Shown here piece after piece: positions 14,855-23,657 of a DNA stretch of 64,000 bases. The notes beneath the pieces were generated by a model. That model saw nothing but the letters and a program-made list of their open reading frames with translations. It searched no databases and had not been told where the DNA came from. Origin of the DNA: Fasciola hepatica (lineage: Eukaryota; Platyhelminthes; Trematoda; Plagiorchiida; Fasciolidae); contig CANUEZ040000140.1 of NCBI GenBank assembly GCA_948099385.1, forward strand, positions 4,402,001 through 4,466,000, given 5' to 3'. The translations under genes and the position numbers were made by a program. Position 1 is the first letter of the stretch, and every line of letters begins with the position of its first letter.

Positions 14855-15780
14855 ATGGGTATTCGGCTGGTGATCCCATCACCGTCATTTGCTGACATCC
14901 TTAGGAAATTTCCATCCCTAACCAAACAGTGTCATTCACTGATCCCGTATCTCATGCGTTGCTTCACCACATCGTCAAAAGACAAACCGCTCATGTTCAA
15001 CGGCGCAGACTCAACCCCGACAAACTACAGTCCGCATGCCCCTAATTCGAACACATGATGAATCTTGGCATCATCAGACCATCTTCAAATCCATGGGCTT
15101 CGCCCTTGCTCATTTTTCCGAAGTCATCTGGAGATTGGGGACCCTTTGGAGACTACCTTGCCCTCAACAACCTCACTGTTCCTGACAAATATCCGATCCC
15201 ACACATACTCGGCTTCTCATGGGATCTTTTCGAAAAAGTAGTCTTTTCTAACATCGACCTTTTGAAGGAGTATCACCAAATCCCCGTGGCCGAAAAAGGT
15301 ATACCCAAGACTGCCATTAAAAAGGCTCTTTCTGATGCTAGTGTGTTACACCATCTCAGTTCAGACTCTAAAGTCGAGCTGATTCTCACCACAGATGCTT
15401 CCACCATGGCTGTTGGTGCCAGAAGATTCATAATTAACTTCAACCGTTAGTCGTCCTCACAGAAACTCCAGAGGGCACAGAAGAGTTAAAGCACTTTCTC
15501 TCGAGAAATCCTTGAAGTTTACTTGGCCATTCGAGGCTTCCGTCATCCTTTGAAAGACCGACAATTTAGTGTGTATACAGGTCCCAAACATTTGACCCAT
15601 GAATTTGATACCAAACCCGATCGATACTCGTCCAGAGAACCGCGACACTTAGGCGTCGTTTCTCATTTCACCACCGACATCCACGACACCGAAGGATCTT
15701 CAAATGTGATAGCAGATGCTCTTTTCCGCTCGAGTGTCTCACACATGTCCAGTTCCCCGTGTTTACCTGGTCAGAGATAG
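14855..15780 (+). pseudogene. RT start fused to RNase H, RT core deleted (copy E)
   Basis: 14855-15058 resembles the linker before RT (ADILRKFPSLTKQ). 15055-15450 opens with the RT N-terminus (LGIIRPSSNPWASPLLIF, then GDYLALNNLTVPDKYPIPHI, then DLLKEYHQIPV). After IPKTAI it runs, still open, into ALSDASVLHHLS and LTTDASTMAVGA, the RNase H start. The usual motif-C region (YxDD) and about 200 codons are absent, so the deletion is close to in-frame. 15523-15780 continues RNase H (FSVYTGPKHLTHEFD), ending with the NVIADALF signature. No active RT can be made from this copy. Confidence 0.75.
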
Positions 15781-15899
15781 CGCAAGCCCAAAAGAATAAG
15801 CAGGAACTAATTCACAGTCGCTCTTCATTCTCCCCAGCACTACAGGAAATTTCTACTCCGAATGGAGATGGATCTGTTTTGCGTGATTTTGCCACCTCC

Positions 15900-16510
15900 A
15901 CCAGCAAATTCCAACCGCTTGTTCCTGTTATGTCCCGTCGTGTAATTTTTCACCTTTTTATTCGAAATCCCACCCTGGCTCACTTGCTATCTTGAAAGTC
16001 ATTTCTGATCGCTAAGTATAGCTCCACATGAACAATGACATTAGCTTTTGGGCTCATATCTGCATTCCTTGCCGACGTTCCAAAGTTCGTCGTCACGCAC
16101 ATTCTTGTCTAACCAAATACCGTTCTGCTTATACACGTAGTTCTCACGTCCACTTAAGTGTAGTTGGTCCTTTACCACCTGCGGATGGATTTCGCTGTCT
16201 ACTCATTTGTGCTGACCGTTTTACGCTTTGGCCAATAGCCATCTTCATTGTTGACGTACCTAGTAAAACTAATTTCAAGACTCTTCTGTATCACTGGATT
16301 TCTACTTTTGACGGTCTCAACGCAATCTCCACTGACAGAGGTGCTTACCTCCAGTCCAAACTTTTCCATGGTCTCACCTCTCTCCTTGGATGCAAACACA
16401 TAGGTATGCCTGCACATCATCCCGCATCAAAGGGACTCGTTGAGAGATTTCGTCTTCAGCTGAAAGCCTCTGTCACATGCACTTCCAACACTAACAGGTG
16501 AACCGATGCC
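15900..16510 (+). pseudogene. Integrase remnant of copy E
   Basis: The end of the zinc domain shows CIPCRRSKVRRH near 16060. The catalytic core follows: HVHLSVVGPLPP (first acidic residue appears as Ser), then ISTDRGAYLQSKLF (second Asp kept), then HPASKGLVERFRLQLKAS (Glu kept). The frame is open from 16028 to 16501. Loss of the first catalytic residue and the broken flanks indicate an inactive copy. Confidence 0.75.
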
Positions 16511-16519
16511 CTTCCTTAA

Positions 16520-17356
16520 ATCATGTAGCACGTTTGCACTACTAAAAAGGAAGACCTTGGACTTTGTCCTGCTGACTTTGTATTTAGCAGCTCTTTCCAA
16601 GTACCCGGTGAGTCTTTCCATTCTACAAACAGCAATATTTGTCCATCTTATTTTGTTTGTCATTTACAATCTTTCATGACTTTTCTCCGTGCTATTCCCG
16701 CTCGTAATCACACTCGTCCAACTCACCCCCGGGCTGAAGTGCATGTTCCCACGTTTTTTCATTGTGATTCTGTTGAAAGCTTACTTCAACCACCTTATTC
16801 GGGACCCAACTGTAGTAACATTCAACTTCGCTCATTTGTTTAACACACTGTTTCAGCCACGGGCCGTGGCCACTTGGCCGTTGCTCGTGCATGCCACGCA
16901 CAAGCTTTTACAGTATACGCTACCCACCCTCTCCCTACCGATAGTGTTCTCCTTCTCACGGTTTTTGGGAAATGTTGCTCTGGTGATCGCAATGACGTAG
17001 TGAATAGTGCCCCATAACGAGCAGGTGTTCCATGAGTAGCGGGAAGGACCAGCGAACGCGCCTAGTAAGGAAGCAGCTTGGTAAGATCTACTAAACCTTG
17101 ATCCACCGCGTCATTTCTCAAAATGACAAATTCTTTGTAATTGAAAGTTGGCATACACGATTCCGTCAGCATAGACCACTTAAGGGTACCTTATCTTGAT
17201 ACAGACTACTTTGATCCCGGATCCTCCGTAAAACCACCCGTTTGTGTACCGAACTCCACTGAGACCAGAAATTCTAGAAATCATGATTCCTCGCAACTGA
17301 CTATCACACTTTCTGGTAGGGGGATCACCAAACCCATTTGCTTTACAATTCCGTAA
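16520..17356 (+). pseudogene. Integrase C-terminal region of copy E
   Basis: Broken frames continue the integrase tail: KEDLGLCPADFVFSSSFQVPGE near 16545, then a LQPPYSGP motif near 16790, then NDKFFVIE near 17120. The open frame 17141-17356 starts SIDHLRVPYLDTDYF and ends GITKPICFTIP, the conserved end of the CsRn1-type polyprotein. The same end in copy D (minus, 25381-25710) supports this reading. Confidence 0.65.
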
Positions 17357-17428
17357 TTCCTTCACTTTTTTCTTTACCCTTCTTCGAACATTTACATATA
17401 GTCGGCCGATGCTCGGGAAGAAGAATAT

Positions 17429-18224
17429 TGTAACGTAGGCAACGATTTTCGCTACAATTTCAACTCTCATTTTTGGCGTTTATTCAATCCATTTTTCCGT
17501 CCACGATTCACGATTGAAACGATTATAATCACGCCAGACCATCCACGCGCCGGCCGCTAAACGATCTCACTTATCCATACAGTACTTCTATTTTTGTCCT
17601 GTGGTATTCACTACCAACAGTCACACGCACTGTCAAATCGTCTCACTCACACACACACAAGTTACTGATAATTGATTCATATCCTGTCTATGCCCAGTCA
17701 AACACATACACACAAACGAGTTTGACGCTAGTCATTCTCCATTACTTACGGCACTGACCAACCAAACACTGGCCTTTTGTGACCTGTTCTAACCGTACGT
17801 TTGCCTTGGATTCCCATCAACGCGTGACCCTCACTTGCGTCTCCTTTTACATGTATATGTCCCTGCTATCACATACGTGCACACGCTTGCGGTACACTTG
17901 TGCTGTACACTTTTGACTGTTGACCGGGCCCAGCAATACACACCACGAAACCGACTCGGCGTCGTTCCGTCCTCTCGACTTAAACGATCAGACACATAAG
18001 GAATACAAGTTCTGTCACACAAAGTGACTGTAAATTACTTTTTTTGCAATTTGTTTTCTCCCTTACTCGGCCTATTCGTGGGTAGTGTGTACATGTAGAA
18101 TGAAGCTCCAGCATCCGTGCCCCAATTTCTCCTTTTCTAATGTCTTCACAAGGTTCGTACTCATGTTTGATGATATATATAGCCTGAACATTCTACGTTC
18201 GTATTCCGTACTCTTGTGTCCTAT
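17429..18224. other. Possible 3' LTR and flank of copy E
   Basis: After a purine-rich run (GGGAAGAAGAATAT) the sequence reads TGTAACG at 17429, about 70 bp past the end of the copy E coding frame, as expected for a polypurine tract and LTR start. No partner LTR was recognised upstream, so the end is unknown. The rest has CA-rich patches and no gene. The intact gypsy element begins at 18225. Confidence 0.35.
18221..18224. repeat. Target-site duplication (left)
   Basis: CTAT directly before the LTR start TGTAAC; matched by CTAT at 22922-22925. Confidence 0.85.
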
Positions 18225-18666
18225 TGTAACAAGAACGACAACGCACGGCAGGATACTTGTATTCCCACGGTCACACAAGTCAAGTCATGGAACACATACA
18301 GTCAATTATATAGGCCTTTTTCCAGACTGCGCAGCACCAAGATTGCTATTGCCGCTGCTTGAGCGATTCGGTTGCGTTCTGTCCAGTTGCCTGTGGCCGA
18401 TGGCTTGCTTCTCTTGACCGTCATTTCCCTTCGGTTGGTCCGACTGTCTCAGTTGACGGCTCAATCGGCAGCCCTTCACTTGAGCTATCTTGCTGGTTGC
18501 CGGAGATCCCGCTGCTTCCTCTCTGGTCGTCGGTATGCCTCCTTTTGCCTGCTTCGGGACGCCTCCGACATATTCGCCACCTGTTCTTTTGTCTGTGGCC
18601 CTCGTTTGGTTCGTTCGTTCGCCTTGATGTTTACGCCGTTCCCTCGCCCCAGCATTCCCTGTTACA
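18225..18666 (-). repeat. 3' LTR of the intact gypsy element
   Basis: 442 bp, aligned by eye with 22480-22921 without a mismatch. Its U3 part encodes the last 119 residues and stop codon of gag-pol. Confidence 0.97.
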
Positions 18667-21600
18667 CTCGCCCTTCCTTTAAAACATTCGGTCCGGACGT
18701 ACCAGGGTGCCAAGTCGCATCCGTTAACCCATTTGCCTTGTGGTCCTTGATCGATTTTGAAACTGGAATTCTTCCTCTCCAATACGGTGTAGGGTCCACT
18801 CCATCGTTTGTGGAACTTGCTAGCCCCCGGACCGGCCACTGCGGGTCTGTTACGATTCCTTACTTTTACCAGCTGTCCGGACATGAACGGATCCCATTTC
18901 TGTGTTTGGTTCCGTCTATCGTACCTTGCCTTGTTACGACTCTGAGCAATTCTCGTCTGTTGTACGGCCACTTTCTCTAGATGCCTCCGCTCGCGGGTTG
19001 TCAGAGGTTTATCATTCTTCATGTTGAGCCACACATCCAGTCGCGTTCTAGGTTCCTGCCCAAAAACCAGTTCAAACGGTGTCGTCCCCGTTGTTGAATG
19101 GTTCGTTGCGCGGTAACTGAGTAATATATCCGACAGTCCTTCTTGCCAATCACTTCCATGGTTATTTAGCCACTCCTTCAGCGTTCTGTTGAATCTTTCC
19201 GTCATTCCGTTTGCCTGGGGGTGGTAAGGCGACGTTCGTATTCGCCGGATCCTCCATTGTTCCAACATGTCTCGAAATTTCTTTGATTCGAAGCATGGAC
19301 CCTGGTCAGTGATGACCGTTTCTGGTACACCAAATCGCGCCACCACATTATCGACAAACACTCGAGAGACCGTATCGCCTGTTTGATCCGGTATCGGGAT
19401 TGCTTCCACCCAGCGAGACACGTGGTCAACCATTGTCATGATGTACCGGTTTCCAGTGACACTCACAGGTAAAGGACCAAAAATGTCCAAACCCCAGCTT
19501 TGAAAGACTCGTTGTGCTTCTATGGGCTGCATTGGCGGTGTAGCTGTTGCGTGCTCCCGGTTCCGTTGACAATCGGGGCAAGTTCGTATGTAGTCGTCAA
19601 CGTCGTGCCGCATCGTGGGCCAGAAGACTCTGCGCCGCAACAATTCGAAGACTCGTTGTTGTCCTATGTGAGCACTGTCGTGCGCTAGCTGTATTGCCTC
19701 CTCACGTACGGCCTCGGGAACAAAAGGCAGTCGTCTGGGTCGCAGACCCTGTCGCACATCAACGTCAACGAACAGCTTGCCATCTTCCGCATGCAATCGC
19801 TCCCAAATTTTCAGTAGGTCGCGCAGTGCAGGTGAGCTCCCTTCTGGTCTTGTTTTGGCTTGAAGATGTGAACAAACCGTCCGCACCAGACTGTCATTTC
19901 TTTGGTGGCTGAAAACGCCCTCATTTGACATTAGCCGATTCACTGGGATCGCCTCCGCCGGCAGTTGGTCGTCTGGGATCGGGCGGGATAATGCGTCAGG
20001 TATTTCGTTTTCTCGTCCGTTAACATGCTCGATTGTAAAGGTGAATTCCTGCAGGCGGTATGCCCACCGCGCCAACCTCCCTCTTGGATCTCTTGTTGTC
20101 ATCAACCACGTCAATGGCTTGTGATCTGTTTTGATACAGAAGTTCGTAGCAATCAGATATGTTCTCCACTTTTCCAGTGCCCACACGATTGCTAAGCATT
20201 CCCTTTCCGTGGTGGAGTATTTCCTCTCGGCACTTGTGAGTAGTCGGCTGGCGTACTCGATCACTCCAGACGGTTGTGACAATACTGCGCCAATTCCGAC
20301 GTCACTGGCATCCACAGCTACGGTGAATTTCTCATGCGGCTTTGGTATTGTCAAACAGTTTCGAGGGTTTGTTGCACTTTCCTTGAGTTTCCTGAACGCC
20401 GCCTCCGTATCTGACGTCCACTCGAATTTCTTATCCTTCCTCAGTAGTTGAAACAAGACACCAGCTTTCTGGGCAAAATTTGGCACAAACTTGGAGTCAT
20501 AGCCGACCAAGCCAAGGAAGGATCTCAGTTGGCGCTTTGATTTTGGCGAGGGGAAGCCCCTAATTGTCTCCGCTTTCTCGGGTAGGGGTTGCAGTTTTCC
20601 TCCTCCAACAATATGTCCCAAACAAACGATTTTGTCACGCGCTATCTGGCACTTCTTTGCACTCAACTTCAAGCCCGCCGATTTGATTCTCTCTAGGACT
20701 GCGCTTAATCTGGACACATGCCCGTCAATTGTCCTTGAAAATACCACAATATCATCCCCATACACCACAACACCATCCAGGTTCTCCAGTACCTGGAGCA
20801 GCAAACGCCTGAAAGTAGCCGGTGCGTTACACAACCCAAAAGGCATCCGCAGGAACTCATACTGCTTCCCGTTGACACAGAACGCTGTTTTCTCTCTGTC
20901 GCTCACGAGCACCGGCAGCTGCCAATAGCCCGACCTCAAGTCGATTAACGACAGCACCTTCGCGTCATGAAGCTGCTCAAATATCTCCTCGGTTAGTGGC
21001 ATTGGGAACGCATCCTTGATTGTGACGCGGTTGAGTTCCCGGAAGTCAACGCAAAATCTATACGTCCCATCCGATTTCCGCGTTAACAACACTGGTGAGG
21101 AATACGGGCTAGTGCTTTCCTGAATTATTCCCTTCGACAGCATGTCACGAACCTGCTTCTCAACTTCCGGTACGACTTTCCGCGGCAGCCTCCGATACAC
21201 TGGTTTGCACACCGCACCCGGCACCAAATTGATCCTGTGTTCTTGCCAATCGCAAAAGCCGTACTCATCATCTGGTGTCGAAAACAACTCCGCATACCTC
21301 TCGAGACACTGTCTGACACACGGGACTGAACAACCTGGAACCGAGGAAGCTTTTACGATACCAACGCGGTTCAGCCGGCCCCAACGGGATTGCAGCTCGA
21401 CATCCTTCTCCCCAACCCGCATTCGATGAGCTTCGAAATCAATTTTTGCTCCTACGCGTTCCAACAGATCAACCCCTACGATTGTCTCGGCGACCCCTTC
21501 AACCAGTAACATCTCATGCGTCACACGAACGTCGCCGATCTGAACCGTTAGCTGCTGCTTTCCCGCTACTCTCAGAGCCTCTCCTCCGACTGCACGCACT

Positions 21601-22454
21601 CGTATTTCGCATGGCCTCACTACGATTCCCTCAACGCGAGGTGTCACAGATACCCCAGCCCCCGTATCTACGACTGCCATTTTACGTTCGCCCCCAATTC
21701 TGATCTCAACCATAGGCACCCCCCTCGACTTGAATTTGGATAAAGAAAAGCAAGACGAGACGCGTTTTTCTGGACAAAATCGGGCGAAATGTCCTACCTT
21801 GCCACATGCAAAACACCTCCTTCGTGTTCCATGCGTCATTGCGTCATTATTGCGTTGTGTTTGTCGATTGAGTTCCAGTTTTAATTGTGCGATTTCCTGG
21901 CTCGTCTTCTGCAACGTGGACTCCAAATCCGATTGCTCTAATCGGGAAACTGTCACTTCTTCTTGGGCTGCACGGACAATCATAAACAGGCGTTCTGTAT
22001 CATTCACGCCGCACGCAATCGCCATTCTCAACCTGCCTTGGACATCCGGGGCCATGCTTTGAACGAAACGATCACGAACAAGGCGTGCCCTAGTTACGCC
22101 ACTTGCCCCGGGCAGCCCGATCGATAGTTGGCGCAACAGGTACTGATAGTGAACGACTGGGTCTTGGGTGCTGTCATAACGGGCCGTATTGAATCGGTCC
22201 ATTGCTTTCTGCCGATCACCTTCCTGTGTGAACTCCTTCACCAGCCCCGCACGGACCTCCCGATAAGTGGGGCTTGTTTTTCCCCCCATCTTCAGATCAT
22301 ACACCGCCTTGGCACGCCCAGTCAGCAGTGCCCCAAGCGCCGCCAACAAAGGTGTGTCTCCTTTTACTCCGTTGCATGCCGCTATCCTTTCAAAATTCGT
22401 GATCCATTCCTCCACATCCCCATCCGCGAACGCAACAGGCCAGGGAAACTTCAT
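18306..22454 (-). CDS. Gag-Pol polyprotein of the intact gypsy element (1382 aa)
   Basis: A single open frame without frameshift. The start is taken at 22454 (MKFPWPVAF), 25 bp after the LTR; an earlier in-frame Met at 22550 lies inside the LTR, too close to the TATA box to be in the transcript. Order: Gag with a CCHC knuckle (residues 214-227, CFACGKVGHFARFC); retropepsin (DTGA at 263-266, IVGVDLL near 325); RT (about 419-623, motif A Asp in LIDLRSGYW, C motif YGDD at 565-568); RNase H (VDASD near 715, KTDHKPL near 777); integrase with an H-x3-H-x29-C-x2-C finger (925-962), catalytic D990, D1050, E1086 (D-x35-E), and a GPY/F module (SGPYTVLERK near 1220). Residues 1264-1382 form a basic, Gln/Ser-rich tail encoded by the 3' LTR. 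No chromodomain or env seen. The glycine in YGDD is unusual for this superfamily. Confidence 0.95.
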   Translation of the reverse strand: MKFPWPVAFADGDVEEWITNFERIAACNGVKGDTPLLAALGALLTGRAKAVYDLKMGGKTSPTYREVRAGLVKEFTQEGDRQKAMDRFNTARYDSTQDPVVHYQYLLRQLSIGLPGASGVTRARLVRDRFVQSMAPDVQGRLRMAIACGVNDTERLFMIVRAAQEEVTVSRLEQSDLESTLQKTSQEIAQLKLELNRQTQRNNDAMTHGTRRRCFACGKVGHFARFCPEKRVSSCFSLSKFKSRGVPMVEIRIGGERKMAVVDTGAGVSVTPRVEGIVVRPCEIRVRAVGGEALRVAGKQQLTVQIGDVRVTHEMLLVEGVAETIVGVDLLERVGAKIDFEAHRMRVGEKDVELQSRWGRLNRVGIVKASSVPGCSVPCVRQCLERYAELFSTPDDEYGFCDWQEHRINLVPGAVCKPVYRRLPRKVVPEVEKQVRDMLSKGIIQESTSPYSSPVLLTRKSDGTYRFCVDFRELNRVTIKDAFPMPLTEEIFEQLHDAKVLSLIDLRSGYWQLPVLVSDREKTAFCVNGKQYEFLRMPFGLCNAPATFRRLLLQVLENLDGVVVYGDDIVVFSRTIDGHVSRLSAVLERIKSAGLKLSAKKCQIARDKIVCLGHIVGGGKLQPLPEKAETIRGFPSPKSKRQLRSFLGLVGYDSKFVPNFAQKAGVLFQLLRKDKKFEWTSDTEAAFRKLKESATNPRNCLTIPKPHEKFTVAVDASDVGIGAVLSQPSGVIEYASRLLTSAERKYSTTERECLAIVWALEKWRTYLIATNFCIKTDHKPLTWLMTTRDPRGRLARWAYRLQEFTFTIEHVNGRENEIPDALSRPIPDDQLPAEAIPVNRLMSNEGVFSHQRNDSLVRTVCSHLQAKTRPEGSSPALRDLLKIWERLHAEDGKLFVDVDVRQGLRPRRLPFVPEAVREEAIQLAHDSAHIGQQRVFELLRRRVFWPTMRHDVDDYIRTCPDCQRNREHATATPPMQPIEAQRVFQSWGLDIFGPLPVSVTGNRYIMTMVDHVSRWVEAIPIPDQTGDTVSRVFVDNVVARFGVPETVITDQGPCFESKKFRDMLEQWRIRRIRTSPYHPQANGMTERFNRTLKEWLNNHGSDWQEGLSDILLSYRATNHSTTGTTPFELVFGQEPRTRLDVWLNMKNDKPLTTRERRHLEKVAVQQTRIAQSRNKARYDRRNQTQKWDPFMSGQLVKVRNRNRPAVAGPGASKFHKRWSGPYTVLERKNSSFKIDQGPQGKWVNGCDLAPWYVRTECFKGRASVTGNAGARERRKHQGERTNQTRATDKRTGGEYVGGVPKQAKGGIPTTREEAAGSPATSKIAQVKGCRLSRQLRQSDQPKGNDGQEKQAIGHRQLDRTQPNRSSSGNSNLGAAQSGKRPI
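18667..18680 (-). other. Polypurine tract
   Basis: In element sense AAAGGAAGGGCGAG lies immediately before the 3' LTR, the expected place for the plus-strand primer. One C interrupts the purines. Confidence 0.6.
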
Positions 22455-22466
22455 CACGTGAGCTTG

Positions 22467-22478
22467 GTCACGGCACCA
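22467..22478 (-). other. Primer-binding site, tRNA-His-like
   Basis: In element sense TGGTGCCGTGAC follows the 5' LTR after one T. It is complementary to the last 12 bases (with CCA) of animal tRNA-His as I remember it (GTCACGGCACCA). The match stops after 12 bases. Confidence 0.65.
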
Positions 22479-22479
22479 A

Positions 22480-22921
22480 TGTAACAAGAACGACAACGCA
22501 CGGCAGGATACTTGTATTCCCACGGTCACACAAGTCAAGTCATGGAACACATACAGTCAATTATATAGGCCTTTTTCCAGACTGCGCAGCACCAAGATTG
22601 CTATTGCCGCTGCTTGAGCGATTCGGTTGCGTTCTGTCCAGTTGCCTGTGGCCGATGGCTTGCTTCTCTTGACCGTCATTTCCCTTCGGTTGGTCCGACT
22701 GTCTCAGTTGACGGCTCAATCGGCAGCCCTTCACTTGAGCTATCTTGCTGGTTGCCGGAGATCCCGCTGCTTCCTCTCTGGTCGTCGGTATGCCTCCTTT
22801 TGCCTGCTTCGGGACGCCTCCGACATATTCGCCACCTGTTCTTTTGTCTGTGGCCCTCGTTTGGTTCGTTCGTTCGCCTTGATGTTTACGCCGTTCCCTC
22901 GCCCCAGCATTCCCTGTTACA
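22480..22921 (-). repeat. 5' LTR of the intact gypsy element
   Basis: 442 bp, ends TGTAAC/GTTACA (perfect 6-bp terminal inverted repeat), same as 18225-18666. In element sense it carries a TATA box near its 3' end, so U3 is long and R plus U5 only about 60 bp. Confidence 0.97.
22561..22567 (-). promoter_or_regulatory. TATA box in the 5' LTR
   Basis: TATATAA on the minus strand, 88 bp before the LTR end, is the likely Pol II core promoter of the element. Transcription would start about 25-30 bp downstream, leaving a leader of well under 100 nt before the gag start at 22454. The matching TATATAA in the 3' LTR (18306-18312) contains the gag-pol stop codon. Confidence 0.6.
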
Positions 22922-22925
22922 CTAT
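22922..22925. repeat. Target-site duplication (right)
   Basis: CTAT directly after the LTR end; pairs with 18221-18224. Four bases are shared; the fifth differs (C versus A). Confidence 0.85.
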
Positions 22926-22929
22926 GACT

Positions 22930-23052
22930 GTACGTTTCCATTGTAAGGAACATTTTCTGAAAGCTTCAGTCATGCGTGAAAAGTGCCTACCAGAGACTCG
23001 AACCACCAACCGCAGGTTCGCTGTCAGAGTACCACATAGTTAAACCACCGAA
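22930..23052 (-). mobile_element. tRNA-related SINE-like repeat
   Basis: Read on the minus strand, GGTTTAACTATGTGGT (near 23046-23031) resembles a Pol III A box and GGTTCGAGTCT (23004-22994) a B box, with tRNA-like spacing. A non-tRNA tail follows towards 22930. The expected cloverleaf is not complete, so a SINE head is more likely than a tRNA gene. It directly flanks the right target duplication of the intact gypsy element. Confidence 0.45.
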
Positions 23053-23189
23053 CACACATGCTGCACAAACAGACCTAAAGCCAGATTTATTCGTTCACGT
23101 TGAGAGTTCTCTTCTGTCGTTTTCCAAGTGCAACTATCTGAACTTTGGCACTGGTAATTTCTTTGCACATTCTGACTATAGCTTATTTT

Positions 23190-23305
<116 letters not shown>

Positions 23306-23502
23306 CTAAGATCTAAGTTTAATAGTCTGGAGTGTGAATGGATACTCTTCATTGAACAGCCCACAAATAAATCACAACTGCAATTTCCCATAGTCATTCG
23401 TGTCTGGGTCACTGGTAACCCAAAGAACAACGAGGCTGTATGTGCAAGCATTCATATTGATAGTAAGCATTATGTTAACGTATGGGCGAGATTTCCCCGG
23501 AA

Positions 23503-23545
23503 GCACACGACCGGTTTCGCGGTTGTTGTCACTCATCAGGTATGC
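23503..23545 (-). ncRNA. Minimal type I hammerhead ribozyme candidate (left arm)
   Basis: On the minus strand: stem I GCATAC (23545-23540) pairs with GTGTGC (23508-23503) at all six positions counting one G-U. Core CTGATGA at 23539-23533, stem II plus loop 23532-23519 (GTG/CGC, three pairs with one G-U), GAAA at 23518-23515, loopless stem III ACC/GGT, and C17 at 23509. All invariant core bases are present. The differences from the right arm are largely CpG-type changes. Confidence 0.65.
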
Positions 23546-23614
23546 GTACCTAGTGAACATATAACATCGGAGTGTACAAGTATGAAGACGAGTGGGCAGA
23601 GGAGTACCGGGTAC

Positions 23615-23657
23615 GCATACCTGATGAGCTGCAACAACCGCGAAACCGGTCGCGTGC
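23615..23657 (+). ncRNA. Minimal type I hammerhead ribozyme candidate (right arm)
   Basis: Contains the conserved core in the right order: CTGATGA (23621-23627), a short stem II with loop (23628-23641), GAAA (23642-23645), a loopless stem III ACC/GGT (23645-23650), and the cleavage nucleotide C at 23651 (GTC). Stem I pairs GCATAC (23615-23620) with GCGTGC (23652-23657), five of six pairs. Hammerheads with a very short stem III are known in schistosome Sm-alpha repeats and in Penelope-like elements (established). Stem II here is weak: GC/GC, one mismatch, then G/C. Confidence 0.65.

Larger units (their letters stand above)
14440..17360 (+). mobile_element. Decayed CsRn1-like Ty3/gypsy retrotransposon (copy E)
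   Basis: A plus-strand gag-pol remnant in the canonical order gag end, protease, RT, RNase H, integrase, C-terminal tail. The wording matches the fluke CsRn1 group of Ty3/gypsy elements (established family): the RT start IIRPSSNPWASPL and the integrase stretch VVGPLPPADGF. All domains carry stops or frameshifts. The RT core is missing: the frame passes from the motif before the RT palm (IPKTAI near 15.32 kb) straight into the RNase H lead-in. A possible 3' LTR begins at 17429. The intact gypsy element on the minus strand inserted just beyond it. Confidence 0.8.
18225..22921 (-). mobile_element. Intact full-length Ty3/gypsy LTR retrotransposon
   Basis: A complete 4697-bp element on the minus strand: 5' LTR (22480-22921), primer-binding site, one uninterrupted gag-pol frame, a purine-rich tract and 3' LTR (18225-18666). 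The LTRs are 442 bp each, start TGTAAC, end GTTACA and look identical base for base. The element is flanked by the direct repeat CTAT on both sides. It is visibly more GC-rich than its surroundings. No env frame is present. Identical LTRs and an open frame mean a very recent insertion, and possibly an active copy. One caution is the RT motif YGDD in place of the usual Y-V/I/L-DD. Confidence 0.97.

Noticed and set aside
18372..18980. 202-codon plus-strand frame and other frames antisense to the intact gypsy element
   Set aside because: Shadow of the gag-pol frame on the opposite strand; part of it is simply repeated in both LTRs.
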